64,000 nucleotides of DNA from assembly GCF_007991655.1 (NCBI RefSeq), contig NZ_BJYT01000008.1, forward strand, positions 244,439-308,438, read 5' to 3'. The position numbers were made by a program, and so were the translations under genes. A model generated the notes under the pieces. It had not been told where the DNA came from and did not search any database. It saw nothing but the letters and a program-made list of their open reading frames with translations. This document shows, piece by piece, positions 7,773-15,763 of the stretch. The DNA is from Segetibacter aerophilus. GTDB taxonomy: Bacteria; Bacteroidota; Bacteroidia; Chitinophagales; Chitinophagaceae. How positions within the stretch are numbered: the first letter of the stretch is position 1; the number at the start of each line of letters is the position of its first letter.

Positions 7773-10544
7773 CTACAAAGGAATATCCTTCAAAACATCC
7801 TGCAGCTTTAGTTTACTGATATTGATAGTGAAAGCAATTGTTTTTAAAAATCTTTTTTCGGTGATAGTTGACTTGTAATAGTTGCGGTAGACCTTACTAT
7901 AAACAATCGGAATATAAATATCTATCAAAGAATGAAAAAGAGGAATTTGAATACCCGCATCATAGATAAAACGACCACTTGCAGGGTTTTCTTTCCATGC
8001 TTCGGCATAAGTACCAACGTCTGCAAAAATCTTAAGAGGAATTTTGATAGGCAAAATACTCAAAGGATTGATGTTGTCAGGCAGGTCCGATGAAAGGTTC
8101 AAACTCATTAACCAATCGTCTGTTTTGCCTACTTTATTTCCTAGCAAAGCGGTATTTACTTTAAAGAAGCCATCCCGCTCCATTACCTGCTGACTTTGCC
8201 AACCCTCAAACTCGTTCCTTCCAATAAAATAATCACTGTAAGTATAGTCTTCGTATCCGGTCGGACCACTCATGTTTAAAAAGTAACGGTCGTTTCTAAA
8301 CCTTACGAGGGTAGTAGCTGGTTTTAAATAGAAAAGCTTTCCTGCAAAAAAACGGGCAGACATTCCTGATTTTCCATCAGAATAATTGAAAAACATTTTG
8401 CCTGTAAGTCCGGTTTTTATAAAGTCTTTTCCCTGGTCAGTTGAAACGGTAAGGCTATAAGGAAACAGCACCCGATTGTCACTGACACTTAAAGACAACC
8501 GATTTATATAAGAGCGATTGTTGATAGTCGTTACCCGGTCAAAAGTGTCTGTAGCCGTGTAGATAGTTTTGAAATCGAGCGCCCCTTCATTCAGTAAAAA
8601 TGTTTTCCATTGTGCAACAAAACGACGGGTTGATAGGGAGTCTTTATCAAAGAGAGTAAGCTTTACAGAAGGCACCCAGCGTTTAACGCCCAATATAAGC
8701 TTAGTGTTGTCGGCTGTTGTGAAATCGTTTTGTGAATATGAATTGTAGCTAAGTGCCGTGCTTACATGATAGTTTCTTTTATAAACATTATAAGAAACAC
8801 GTCCAAAGCCATTTAATTTTTTTGAGCCGGTTCCGTATAGAACTCCTGCGAGGTATTGCAGCTTTGGCAGGGGTAGCGTGTAGTTGTTAATCATACCGCC
8901 GATCATGCCCTTGTCGTAATAATTGTAACCGAGCGCCGGGGACAGATTGATATAATTGTGTTTATTATCGAGGCTATTAAATACGAACGCTGGTTTGAGC
9001 GACTTTTTTTGTGTGGTGTCGAATGACCCCATTTTGTTGAGCAAACTGAAGTGCGAGTCCAAATTCTTACCGGCGGCTTTTTCAAGACTTGTTTTAAAGT
9101 CGTCAGGGTAGGGATGTCGAAATTTCCAATCACTGTAATACGAATGCATCGCTTTATCAAACTGGTCTCGCCCGAGTTCATCCTCTAATTTTTTCATCCA
9201 CCAACTGGTTTTGTAGTAGGCAGCAAGCGCGTAGTTAGTAGTTGTGAAGTCTGTTGAACTGGTTTCTATTGGCTGGTCTTTTTTAATTTTCGCGAGGGTT
9301 TCAAAAATTACATGTTCATCCGTGCTTGTTTCGTTCCCTAGAAACGATTTCTTTTTTGAGAGGGTAGGAGGGTACTTCTCCGTTTCATATCTTTTTTGAT
9401 AAAAAGTATTCATTCCTTCGTCCATCCAGGGATGCGTTCTTTCATTTGTAGCAAGTGCGCCATAAAACCAGTTGTGGCCAATTTCATGAACAATAGTAGC
9501 GTCCAATTCCTTCCCAGTCTCCTGGGCTGTTATGAGCGTTATGGTAGGATACTCCATCCCACCGCTATTTTCATTCTTACTACCCTGCACAACGCTGCAG
9601 GTAGAGTAAGGGTAATCGCCAAGCCACCCACTATATCTTCTTATTCCATCTTTTGCATAAGCAATACTTTCTTTCCAGCCTTTTGATTGCGGTTTGTAGA
9701 AAGAGAAGACATCAACAATTTTGTTAGAAGTAAGAACAGCAGTGTCGTATTGTACTATGAACGTTTTACTGGCAAACCATGCAAAATCGTGAATATTGTT
9801 TTGCTTGTAATGCCACACTTTGGTGTTCCCGTCGGCAGTATGCTTTCCTTTTTCTTTCAATTCCTGTAAAGTAGCTGCATCCTGTAATACACCCGTTGCC
9901 GCTACTATATACGCTGAGGGTACTGTAATTTCTACATCAAAATTTCCAAATTCACTATAGAACTCGCCCTGGTCGAGATAGGGCATAGGGTGCCACCCCT
10001 TTTGATCGTAGACAGCAGGTTTCGGAAACCATTGAGTGATTTGGTAATCCCTGCCCACATGACCTCCTCTTGAAAAATTGTAAGGAAGTTTTACTTTAAA
10101 GGGCGTGCTAATAATTGTTTTGCTTCCCGGCGCAAGCGGCTTGGGTAGCAAAACTTGTATGATATCAATGTTATTGGTATCGTTGACTACAGTAGCGTTG
10201 ATGCCGTCTACTTTAAAATTCAATTGGTTAATGTATCCTTTTTGTCCTGGTTTTGAAAAGTAGAAATCCGTCCGCCGTTCTTTCAAAAACTGCTCGCTAA
10301 AAGCTGTCCTGTCGTTTTTATAAGCGTTTGGCCAAATGTGAAACCAGATGTATTGAAGTGTGTCGGGGGAGTGGTTGATATATTCAATTGTTTCAAACGC
10401 TTCCAGTATATTGTCCTGGTCATTTAGTGACACGTTTATGGTAAAGTTGACTTCCTGCTGCCAATAACTTTCCTGACCATAGATAAGATCAGAAAAAAGG
10501 GCAAGGGATAAAAACAACAGTATTTTTTTCACCAAGGGTCTCAT
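7773..10544 (-). CDS. M1-family zinc metallopeptidase (aminopeptidase N-like), secreted
   Basis: A 923-residue protein with a signal peptide (cleavage near DLIYGQ). The N-terminal beta domain is followed by the M1 catalytic core. The substrate-facing motif appears as GGMEYP (usually GxMEN) near residues 327-332, and the zinc site HEIGH near 351-355 is followed after 18 residues by Glu in HPWMDEG, a complete HExxH-x18-E. The C-terminal third is beta-rich and ends in an FTINISKLKL-type segment. The enzyme should hydrolyse N-terminal residues from peptides in the periplasm or at the surface. It is the upstream partner of the FemAB-like gene on the minus strand and lies 34 bp downstream of the Gfo/Idh gene. 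Confidence 0.92.
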   Translation of the reverse strand: MRPLVKKILLFLSLALFSDLIYGQESYWQQEVNFTINVSLNDQDNILEAFETIEYINHSPDTLQYIWFHIWPNAYKNDRTAFSEQFLKERRTDFYFSKPGQKGYINQLNFKVDGINATVVNDTNNIDIIQVLLPKPLAPGSKTIISTPFKVKLPYNFSRGGHVGRDYQITQWFPKPAVYDQKGWHPMPYLDQGEFYSEFGNFDVEITVPSAYIVAATGVLQDAATLQELKEKGKHTADGNTKVWHYKQNNIHDFAWFASKTFIVQYDTAVLTSNKIVDVFSFYKPQSKGWKESIAYAKDGIRRYSGWLGDYPYSTCSVVQGSKNENSGGMEYPTITLITAQETGKELDATIVHEIGHNWFYGALATNERTHPWMDEGMNTFYQKRYETEKYPPTLSKKKSFLGNETSTDEHVIFETLAKIKKDQPIETSSTDFTTTNYALAAYYKTSWWMKKLEDELGRDQFDKAMHSYYSDWKFRHPYPDDFKTSLEKAAGKNLDSHFSLLNKMGSFDTTQKKSLKPAFVFNSLDNKHNYINLSPALGYNYYDKGMIGGMINNYTLPLPKLQYLAGVLYGTGSKKLNGFGRVSYNVYKRNYHVSTALSYNSYSQNDFTTADNTKLILGVKRWVPSVKLTLFDKDSLSTRRFVAQWKTFLLNEGALDFKTIYTATDTFDRVTTINNRSYINRLSLSVSDNRVLFPYSLTVSTDQGKDFIKTGLTGKMFFNYSDGKSGMSARFFAGKLFYLKPATTLVRFRNDRYFLNMSGPTGYEDYTYSDYFIGRNEFEGWQSQQVMERDGFFKVNTALLGNKVGKTDDWLMSLNLSSDLPDNINPLSILPIKIPLKIFADVGTYAEAWKENPASGRFIYDAGIQIPLFHSLIDIYIPIVYSKVYRNYYKSTITEKRFLKTIAFTINISKLKLQDVLKDIPL

Positions 10545-10578
10545 TAGTAATTGAAGATGGCAGGTTGATTTGCTTCAG

Positions 10579-11553
10579 TTAACTTAAGTTTCGGTTGTGG
10601 CTGATCTTCTCAATTATTTGATGCGCTACTTCCATAGCTAAAAAGCCATCTATCTCGCTTACCACTGTCGGCTTATTATTTATGATTGAGTCAACAAAAG
10701 CTTCAAGCTCCAGCTTTATCGCGTTTGAGTCCTTCACGACTGGATTGGCAACAGCAATTGTTTTTTTTCCGTTTGGTGTTTCTATGTCAAAACAAAAAGC
10801 ATTTGCATCTTCCGCCTGCTTTAGTTTTATGACTTCGGTTTTCTTCTCCAAAAAGTCAATCCCGATATAACTATCCTTTTGAAACATCCGCATCTTGCGC
10901 ATTTTCTTCATGCTGATGCGGCTACTTGTAAGATTGGCAACACAGCCGTTATTGAACTCGATCCGTACGTTGGCTATGTCTGGAGTATCCGTCATCACCG
11001 CAACGCCACTGGCTAAGATGTTTTTTACATCACTATCAACAATGTTTAAAATGATATCGATGTCGTGGATCATCAGGTCGAGAATTACGCTAACCTCAGT
11101 ACCTCTCGGGTTGAACTGAGCGAGACGATGAACCTCAATAAACATAGGGTTGAGTCGAGTATTCTTCAGAGCCAAAAAAGCAGGGTTAAAACGTTCAACG
11201 TGTCCAACCTGCATTTTTATGTTTGCTTCCCTGGCCATGTTTACCAATAGCCGGCCTTCATCGATCGTATGAGCTAAGGGTTTTTCTACAAATACATGTT
11301 TGCCTTTTCGGATGGCTTTTTCACACAAATAAAAATGGTGATTTGTCGGTGCGACAATGTCAACCGCGTCACACGCATCTATAAATTTATCGGCGTCGGT
11401 ATATCTTTTTAGTCCGTATTTTTCAATTACTTCTTTAGCAGTCTGTTCTACCGGTTCATAAAAACCAACCAGTTTTACCCCCTCGATTTCTTTCCAGTTA
11501 TTCAAATGAAATTTCCCTAAATGTCCCGTTCCAAATACACCAACTTTCAGCAT
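10579..11553 (-). CDS. Gfo/Idh/MocA-family NAD(P)-dependent oxidoreductase
   Basis: A 324-residue protein of the usual family length. It opens directly into a Rossmann fold with GTGHLGKFH (residues 7-15), followed by the family motif EKPLA near residue 94 and the central helix segment LDLMIHDIDIIL, whose His lies at the expected catalytic position. The C-terminal alpha/beta domain ends with EVAHQIIEKI. Members oxidise or reduce sugars and sugar derivatives using NAD(H) or NADP(H); the substrate is not indicated. No sugar-nucleotide genes are nearby. Its gene is the first of a minus-strand run continuing into the M1 peptidase, with 34 bp between them. Confidence 0.88.
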   Translation of the reverse strand: MLKVGVFGTGHLGKFHLNNWKEIEGVKLVGFYEPVEQTAKEVIEKYGLKRYTDADKFIDACDAVDIVAPTNHHFYLCEKAIRKGKHVFVEKPLAHTIDEGRLLVNMAREANIKMQVGHVERFNPAFLALKNTRLNPMFIEVHRLAQFNPRGTEVSVILDLMIHDIDIILNIVDSDVKNILASGVAVMTDTPDIANVRIEFNNGCVANLTSSRISMKKMRKMRMFQKDSYIGIDFLEKKTEVIKLKQAEDANAFCFDIETPNGKKTIAVANPVVKDSNAIKLELEAFVDSIINNKPTVVSEIDGFLAMEVAHQIIEKISHNRNLS

Positions 11554-11674
11554 AATAATTCTTGCATTTAATGCGGGTAAAGATAGTTAGAACGAAGATG
11601 TAAAGAATTATTTGTGCTTTTAGGAAATCAGCTCAATAATGTTGCTAACTGTGGGCGATTAAATTTTTTATGAA

Positions 11675-11722
11675 CCCAGCTACGTGTTTCATTAACGACA
11701 TCGTTGCATCGCACTCTTGTAC
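11675..11722 (-). repeat. Dispersed intergenic element, copy 6 (minus orientation)
   Basis: On the plus strand CCCAGC (11675-11680) is followed by exactly 22 nt and then GTTGCATCGCACTCTTGTAC (11703-11722). Read on the minus strand this is the 20-nt core with one C-to-T change, the spacer and GCTGGG. It lies in the 250-bp gap between the Gfo/Idh gene start and the GNAT gene end. Nothing else was recognised in this gap. Confidence 0.85.
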
Positions 11723-11803
11723 TTTCAGCAGTTTTAGGGGCTTTTTTCGTTTTTGCTTAAAAGCCAATATTGCTTTTGCTGACATTTAAAAAAGATGGAA
11801 CGA

Positions 11804-12382
11804 CTAACAGTCCTTGCAATCTGTGGTAGTTTCTTTCTTTTTCTTTTTGTGCAATTCACGCCACTCATCTTCCAAAATCCCCATTTCTATCAGGCACCAA
11901 TACGTTCCGTCATCATATCTTAAAACATCGCGCATAACACCCTCTTTTACAAACCCACATTTCTCATAACACCGGATAGCTGCTTTATTGAAATCATACA
12001 CACCGAGGCTAATCCTATGAAGTTTCAATTCTTCAAATCCAATTTTCAGAATTGCATTGATCATTCCTGGGCAGTATCCTTTGCCTCGTTCTGCAGTATT
12101 TCCCACAAGCACCCGGCTTATTCGTCCTGCCCTGTTTTTTTCGCTTATGCTACCGAGGGAAATGTGGCCTACGGTTTGGCCGATTTTTGTGTCTACAGCT
12201 TTGTATATGAAAGCATCAGATTTCTCAAGATTATTCGTGTCTTCGATGTACCAGTCCAGGCTCTCTTCTGTTAACGGGTATCTAAATAAAGAGCCTGCCC
12301 AGTTGGTGATTAAATGCTCGCTGTTCATCCATTCTATTAGTTGCTTAAAGTCCTCCCGGTCGAAATATTCCAGCTTTATCAT
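11804..12382 (-). CDS. GNAT N-acetyltransferase, RimJ/RimL type
   Basis: A 192-residue protein. The GNAT core shows the beta4-alpha3 acetyl-CoA loop in SRVLVGNTAERGKGYCPGMINAIL (R/QxxGxG/A-like) near residues 89-112 and the terminal Tyr region YDFNKAAIRCYEKCGFVKEG that is typical of RimJ/RimL enzymes. The tail is very Lys-rich (KKKKKE) and ends with a Cys pair. It would acetylate a protein N-terminus or a small amine; the substrate is unknown. The upstream gap, shared with the divergent trpS gene, contains copy 2 of the dispersed element. Confidence 0.82.
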   Translation of the reverse strand: MIKLEYFDREDFKQLIEWMNSEHLITNWAGSLFRYPLTEESLDWYIEDTNNLEKSDAFIYKAVDTKIGQTVGHISLGSISEKNRAGRISRVLVGNTAERGKGYCPGMINAILKIGFEELKLHRISLGVYDFNKAAIRCYEKCGFVKEGVMRDVLRYDDGTYWCLIEMGILEDEWRELHKKKKKETTTDCKDC

Positions 12383-12553
12383 TCTTATTTTTTAATATGT
12401 AAAAGTTTCTCTCCTGTTCCCTTAGGGCAAAATAAATTAACTCCAAGCAGTTTCTAATAAATAAATACATAGGCAATGCCAGAAATGGATAGCACAGGAG
12501 CATTGCTATTTTGAGATTTAGCAATGGTACCGCAGGCTGCCGGATATTTAAAA

Positions 12554-12600
12554 GTACAAGCGTGCGACGCAACAATGGGAAGTAGAATTACCAATGCCGG
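12554..12600 (+). repeat. Dispersed intergenic element, copy 2
   Basis: The core GTACAAGCGTGCGACGCAAC lies at 12554-12573, a 22-nt spacer at 12574-12595 and GCCGG at 12596-12600. It sits between the divergent GNAT and trpS genes, about 100 bp upstream of the trpS start. Confidence 0.85.
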
Positions 12601-12660
12601 ATCCAAAACCATTCTAGTTGTTTTAAATTCTTCCATTTTCGAATTTTCAAATTCTTCCCA

Positions 12661-12693
12661 TTTTCACATTGCATAACCCATTCCTTATCTTCG
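12661..12693 (+). promoter_or_regulatory. Putative Bacteroidota-type promoter of trpS
   Basis: TATCTTCG at 12686-12693 resembles the -7 box TAnnTTTG, and TTTTC at 12661-12665 stands about 20 nt upstream as a weak -33 box. The ATG of trpS follows 8 nt later, so a very short leader is implied. Judged by eye only. Confidence 0.35.
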
Positions 12694-12701
12694 CCCTCGT
12701 T

Positions 12702-13706
12702 ATGGAAGGAAAGAAACCAATAGTAATGAGTGGGATCAGGCCCACAGGTTATTTGCATCTTGGAAATTATTTTGGCGCAATTCGCAATTACGTACGCATG
12801 CAAGATGAATTTGAGTGCTTCTTTATGGTAGCCGACTTGCATTCACTGACAACACATCCAGACACGAAAGAATTAAAGGCGAACGTTCACCGCGTGCTTG
12901 CAGAAAATATAGCGTGCGGGCTTAACCCTGACAAGGCTGCTTTTTATTGCCAGAGCCATATTTACGAAACATCCGAATTATACCTGTACCTGAATATGTT
13001 GGCGTATAAGGGTGAGTTGGAAAAAACGGTTACGTTTAAAGATAAGGTTCGTCAACAGCCGGACAATGTAAACGCCGGGCTATTAACTTACCCCGTTCTA
13101 CAGGCCGCAGATATTATTTTGCACCGTGCCTCACTAGTACCCGTGGGGAAAGACCAGGAACAACATTTGGAAATGGCGAGGAATTTCGTCAATCGCTTCA
13201 ATCACCGTTACGGAGATGTCTTTCCTGAACCCCAAGCTTTTAATTACAATGTACAACTGGTAAAAGTGCCTAGCCTTGATGGCTCTGGTAAGATGAGTAA
13301 GAGCGAAAACCAGATGGCTACGCTATACCTTGCTGACAGCGACGATATGATCAGGAAGAAAGTAATGAAGGCCAAAACCGATAACGGACCGACCGAAACT
13401 AATTCGAGCAAGCCCGATTATATTGAAAATATGTTTTTGCTAATGGGCCTTGTGTCGGAGCAGGAAGTGATTGATAAATTTGAAAGTGACTACAACAATT
13501 GTAACATCAGGTACGGCGACATGAAAAAGCAATTGGCGGAGGATATGGTGAAATTTATAGCGCCCATTCGGGAGAAGGTTGAAGGCATTTTAGGCAATGA
13601 ATCTTATTTAAGACAAATCATGGAGACGGGTGCAGAAAAGGCCCGGCAAAGTGCAAAAGCAACCATGGAAGTAGTTCGCCAAAGTATGGGACTCAATTAC
13701 TTTTAA
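12702..13706 (+). CDS. trpS: Tryptophanyl-tRNA synthetase
   Basis: A 334-residue class I aminoacyl-tRNA synthetase that charges tRNA-Trp in the cytosol. The ATG at 12702 gives MEGKKPIVMSGIRPTGYLHLGN, the usual N-terminus. An in-frame TTG 33 bp upstream lies in the promoter region and was not used. The HIGH-equivalent is HLGN at residues 19-22, the KMSKS loop is GSGKMSKS near residue 197, and the GKDQEQHLEMAR segment that binds tryptophan is intact. The length is normal. The deoxynucleoside kinase follows 66 bp downstream on the same strand. Confidence 0.96.
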   Translation: MEGKKPIVMSGIRPTGYLHLGNYFGAIRNYVRMQDEFECFFMVADLHSLTTHPDTKELKANVHRVLAENIACGLNPDKAAFYCQSHIYETSELYLYLNMLAYKGELEKTVTFKDKVRQQPDNVNAGLLTYPVLQAADIILHRASLVPVGKDQEQHLEMARNFVNRFNHRYGDVFPEPQAFNYNVQLVKVPSLDGSGKMSKSENQMATLYLADSDDMIRKKVMKAKTDNGPTETNSSKPDYIENMFLLMGLVSEQEVIDKFESDYNNCNIRYGDMKKQLAEDMVKFIAPIREKVEGILGNESYLRQIMETGAEKARQSAKATMEVVRQSMGLNYF

Positions 13707-13772
13707 TAGCACTCTTAATGGAAATTTTGGTTACTTTACGAACATACTTTTACAAACTCGGGCAATAATTTC

Positions 13773-14408
13773 ATGGCAAAAGCAGCAAAACCAAAACACA
13801 TAGCAATAGCAGGCAATATTGGCGCAGGTAAGACCACACTTACTGAGGCGCTGAGCAAACATTACAAGTGGATACCTCAATTTGAAGATGTCGAAAACAA
13901 CCCCTACCTGAATGATTTTTATGAAGAAATGCCTCGCTGGAGTTTCAACCTGCAGATCTACTTTTTGAATAGCCGTCTAAACCAATTGTTGGAAATTGAA
14001 AGGGGGTCTGAAACAATCATACAAGACAGAACAATATACGAAGACGCAAATATTTTCGCTCCCAACCTGCATGACATGGGCCTTATGAGCAAGCGCGATT
14101 TCGATAACTACTACCAATTTTTTCAGACTTTGAAGTCCATGGTTAAGCCCCCTGATCTGCTGATTTACCTACAAGCCTCCGTGCCTACATTGGTAGGACA
14201 AATTCAAAAAAGAGGTCGTGAGTACGAAGAGAATATCCGTCTTGATTACCTAAAAAAACTCAATGAATATTATAATAAATGGATTGAAGGTTATCGAGAA
14301 GGTCCTTTATTGATAATTAACGTTGACAAGAATAATTTCGCTGAAAAGGAAGAGGATATGGGCGAAATAATAAATAAAGTCGACGCTCAGTTATTTGGCT
14401 TGTTCTAA
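13773..14408 (+). CDS. Deoxynucleoside kinase (deoxyadenosine/deoxyguanosine kinase family)
   Basis: A 211-residue enzyme that phosphorylates deoxynucleosides with ATP for dNTP salvage. The P-loop GNIGAGKTT occupies residues 14-22. DRTIYEDANIFA is the DRS-type catalytic segment, and the lid region RGREYEENI carries the arginines that contact ATP. FEDVENNPYL supplies the Glu typical of the family. Length and motif order match bacterial dAK/dGK proteins. The purine nucleoside phosphorylase elsewhere in this window fits the same salvage pathway, but the genes are far apart. Confidence 0.92.
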   Translation: MAKAAKPKHIAIAGNIGAGKTTLTEALSKHYKWIPQFEDVENNPYLNDFYEEMPRWSFNLQIYFLNSRLNQLLEIERGSETIIQDRTIYEDANIFAPNLHDMGLMSKRDFDNYYQFFQTLKSMVKPPDLLIYLQASVPTLVGQIQKRGREYEENIRLDYLKKLNEYYNKWIEGYREGPLLIINVDKNNFAEKEEDMGEIINKVDAQLFGLF

Positions 14409-14464
14409 AGCCCTAAGGGAGGTTTGGATAAAAAACTGCCCTAATTTCTATTTACCCAAATTCT

Positions 14465-15028
14465 CTATTTATTGCCCCATCTATAGGTTGAGATATCTAA
14501 CCCGGCAAGGTCAATAAGGCGATCTACCACTGTCATAGCGGCTTCTTCAATTGTTTTCGGATTGCTGTAGAACGACGGAGTAGCCGGACAAATGATACCG
14601 CCTGCTAGTGTAATTGTTTCCATATTTTTTATATGGATGAGGCTATAAGGCGTTTCGCGTAGCATTAAGACAAGTTTTCTTCTTTCCTTCAAAATGACAT
14701 CAGCAGCGCGCGTTACGAGGTCGTTACTAATACCCGTTGCAATGCGGGCAAGGGTGCCCATACTACAAGGCGAAACCATCATGATATTGTATTTGGCTGA
14801 ACCTGATGCAAAAGGTGCATTAAAGTCGTTCTTCTCATAAAACTTTACCGGCAGGTTTTTATAGTCTTCGTTGCCCAACTCAGTCCGCCAGATTTCTTTT
14901 GCGTTTGTGCTCATCACTACGCTTAATTCTTCCCACTGATTTTTTATTGCTAATAATTTATCAATTAAAAGTTTTGGATAAATGGATCCACTCGCTCCGC
15001 TTATAACTAAAAGAATCTTATTCGGCAT
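14465..15028 (-). CDS. ubiX: UbiX-family flavin prenyltransferase
   Basis: A 187-residue flavoprotein of the UbiX/Pad1 family. The N-terminal GASGSIYPKLLIDKLL is the FMN-binding loop, MSTNAKEIW follows, and SPCSMGTLARIATGISNDLVTRAADV is the diagnostic central segment, with ETPYSLIHIKNM as the prenyl-phosphate region and IICPATPSFY at the C-terminus. Known members make prenylated FMN for UbiD-type decarboxylases. No ubiD partner lies in the window. It is transcribed convergently with the deoxynucleoside kinase, 56 bp away. Confidence 0.93.
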   Translation of the reverse strand: MPNKILLVISGASGSIYPKLLIDKLLAIKNQWEELSVVMSTNAKEIWRTELGNEDYKNLPVKFYEKNDFNAPFASGSAKYNIMMVSPCSMGTLARIATGISNDLVTRAADVILKERRKLVLMLRETPYSLIHIKNMETITLAGGIICPATPSFYSNPKTIEEAAMTVVDRLIDLAGLDISTYRWGNK

Positions 15029-15174
15029 GTAAAGAATTTTGGTAAAAATACATCCATTCCAGCAGGCGGAATTTTAGTCGTAAGCCGGGGACAGTTATTC
15101 TAACAACAATTTCAAGACAGCATCGTTCGCTAACTTTCTAATTAATTTATTTCAAAATGAAATGTCTCTGGTCT

Positions 15175-15275
15175 TGCAACTTAAAGACTGCTTAGCGCTT
15201 CTATACAAGTGGTTTTTCATAGAATATTGGATTAAAGCGGGGCTGGATTTCTATCCTGGCCCCTATTTGTTTTTA
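15175..15275 (+). repeat. Duplicated intergenic unit, first copy (possible small RNA)
   Basis: This unit begins with a TGCAACT box (15175-15181), then 18 variable bases, then a stretch from 15200 onward that is nearly identical to 15378-15453. The conserved part contains AAGTGGTTTTTCATAGAATA and ends in a GC-rich hairpin (GGGGC...GCCCC) followed by T-rich sequence. The offset between copies is 178 bp throughout, including the TGCAACT box. Confidence 0.7.
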
Positions 15276-15352
15276 ACCCGACGTCGTAGTGCTGTTGTTG
15301 CTTTAACTTATTCATTCACAATAGCTAATACAAAAAATTATCTTCCGGCTTC

Positions 15353-15453
15353 TGCAACTATAGCGTTCAACCCAGCATCTATATAAGTGGTTTTTCATAG
15401 AATATTGGATTAAAACGGGGCTGGATTTCTATCCTGGCCCCTTTTTTATTTTT
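15353..15453 (+). repeat. Duplicated intergenic unit, second copy (possible small RNA)
   Basis: The second copy has TGCAACT at 15353-15359, the same spacing as the first copy, and about 76 conserved bases from 15378. Its terminal hairpin is followed by a cleaner T-run than in the first copy. No ORF is shared between the copies, which favours an RNA or DNA-level function. Confidence 0.7.
15416..15450 (+). terminator. Rho-independent terminator at end of second duplicated unit
   Basis: GGGGC and GGAT on the left pair with ATCC and GCCCC on the right around a short loop, and CTTTTTTATTTTT follows. The first copy has the same hairpin at 15238-15263 with a poorer T-tract. On the minus strand it is followed by GTTTTAAT, so weak bidirectional action is possible. 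Confidence 0.65.
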
Positions 15454-15614
15454 ACGAATTCAGCCTAACAAAAGAGTTTTTTTATCGGCTGCCTACTTCG
15501 TATCTCATCTGTTTTGAAAGTCGGAAAGCCAATATAATTTTGAGTTGTTGTAAGAGAAAGGACAAAGGAATTTTTGCTTTGCCACCTATTTCCAGGCTGC
15601 ATTTCCATCCAGTA

Positions 15615-15662
15615 GTACAAGCGTGCGACGCAAGAAAAGTAACATTAGTGTCTGCAGCTGGG
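15615..15662 (+). repeat. Dispersed intergenic element, copy 3
   Basis: The core is GTACAAGCGTGCGACGCAAG (15615-15634, last base changed), the spacer is 22 nt, and GCTGGG is at 15657-15662. It lies downstream of the phosphorylase gene. Confidence 0.85.
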
Positions 15663-15715
15663 TTTAAACGAAAAACAAAGCTTTTTGCTTTTACGTTATA
15701 ATAGGTGGAATAAAA

Positions 15716-15742
15716 AAAGTCCACCTAGTTGAGGTGGACTTT
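15716..15742 (-). terminator. Terminator of the alpha-glucan phosphorylase gene
   Basis: AAAGTCCACCT pairs perfectly with AGGTGGACTTT around a 5-nt loop. On the minus strand a run of seven T follows, just 22 bp beyond the phosphorylase stop codon. Confidence 0.85.
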
Positions 15743-15763
15743 ACATTTATAAAAAGTAAACGT

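Larger units (their letters stand above)
12383..12701. other. Intergenic region between divergent GNAT and trpS
   Basis: A 319-bp gap. It holds the dispersed element (12554-12600) and, close to trpS, a Bacteroidota-like promoter: a TTTTC box at 12661 and TATCTTCG at 12686-12693. Short minus-strand ORFs here are read through the element and are judged spurious. Confidence 0.6.
15029..15763. other. 735-bp intergenic region with duplicated unit, element copy 3 and terminator
   Basis: The gap lies between the ubiX start and the phosphorylase stop, both on the minus strand. It holds two copies of a roughly 100-bp unit (15175-15275 and 15353-15453), copy 3 of the dispersed element (15615-15662) and the phosphorylase terminator (15716-15742). 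A possible 74-codon ORF spanning the first unit was judged spurious. Confidence 0.6.

Noticed and set aside
12345..12636. Small minus-strand ORFs with LRRTLVL or VASHACT segments
   Set aside because: They are the dispersed-element core read as protein. The same peptide strings recur at 15482-15724 and 54024-54251 in different contexts, which marks them as by-products of the repeat.
15108..15140. Possible further copy of the dispersed element (CATCGTTCGC)
   Set aside because: Only a few core bases match and no CCAGC or CCGGC lies 22 nt away.
15162..15386. 74-codon ORF over the duplicated unit
   Set aside because: It starts inside the first unit, runs through its terminator hairpin and does not recur in the second unit; no family features.
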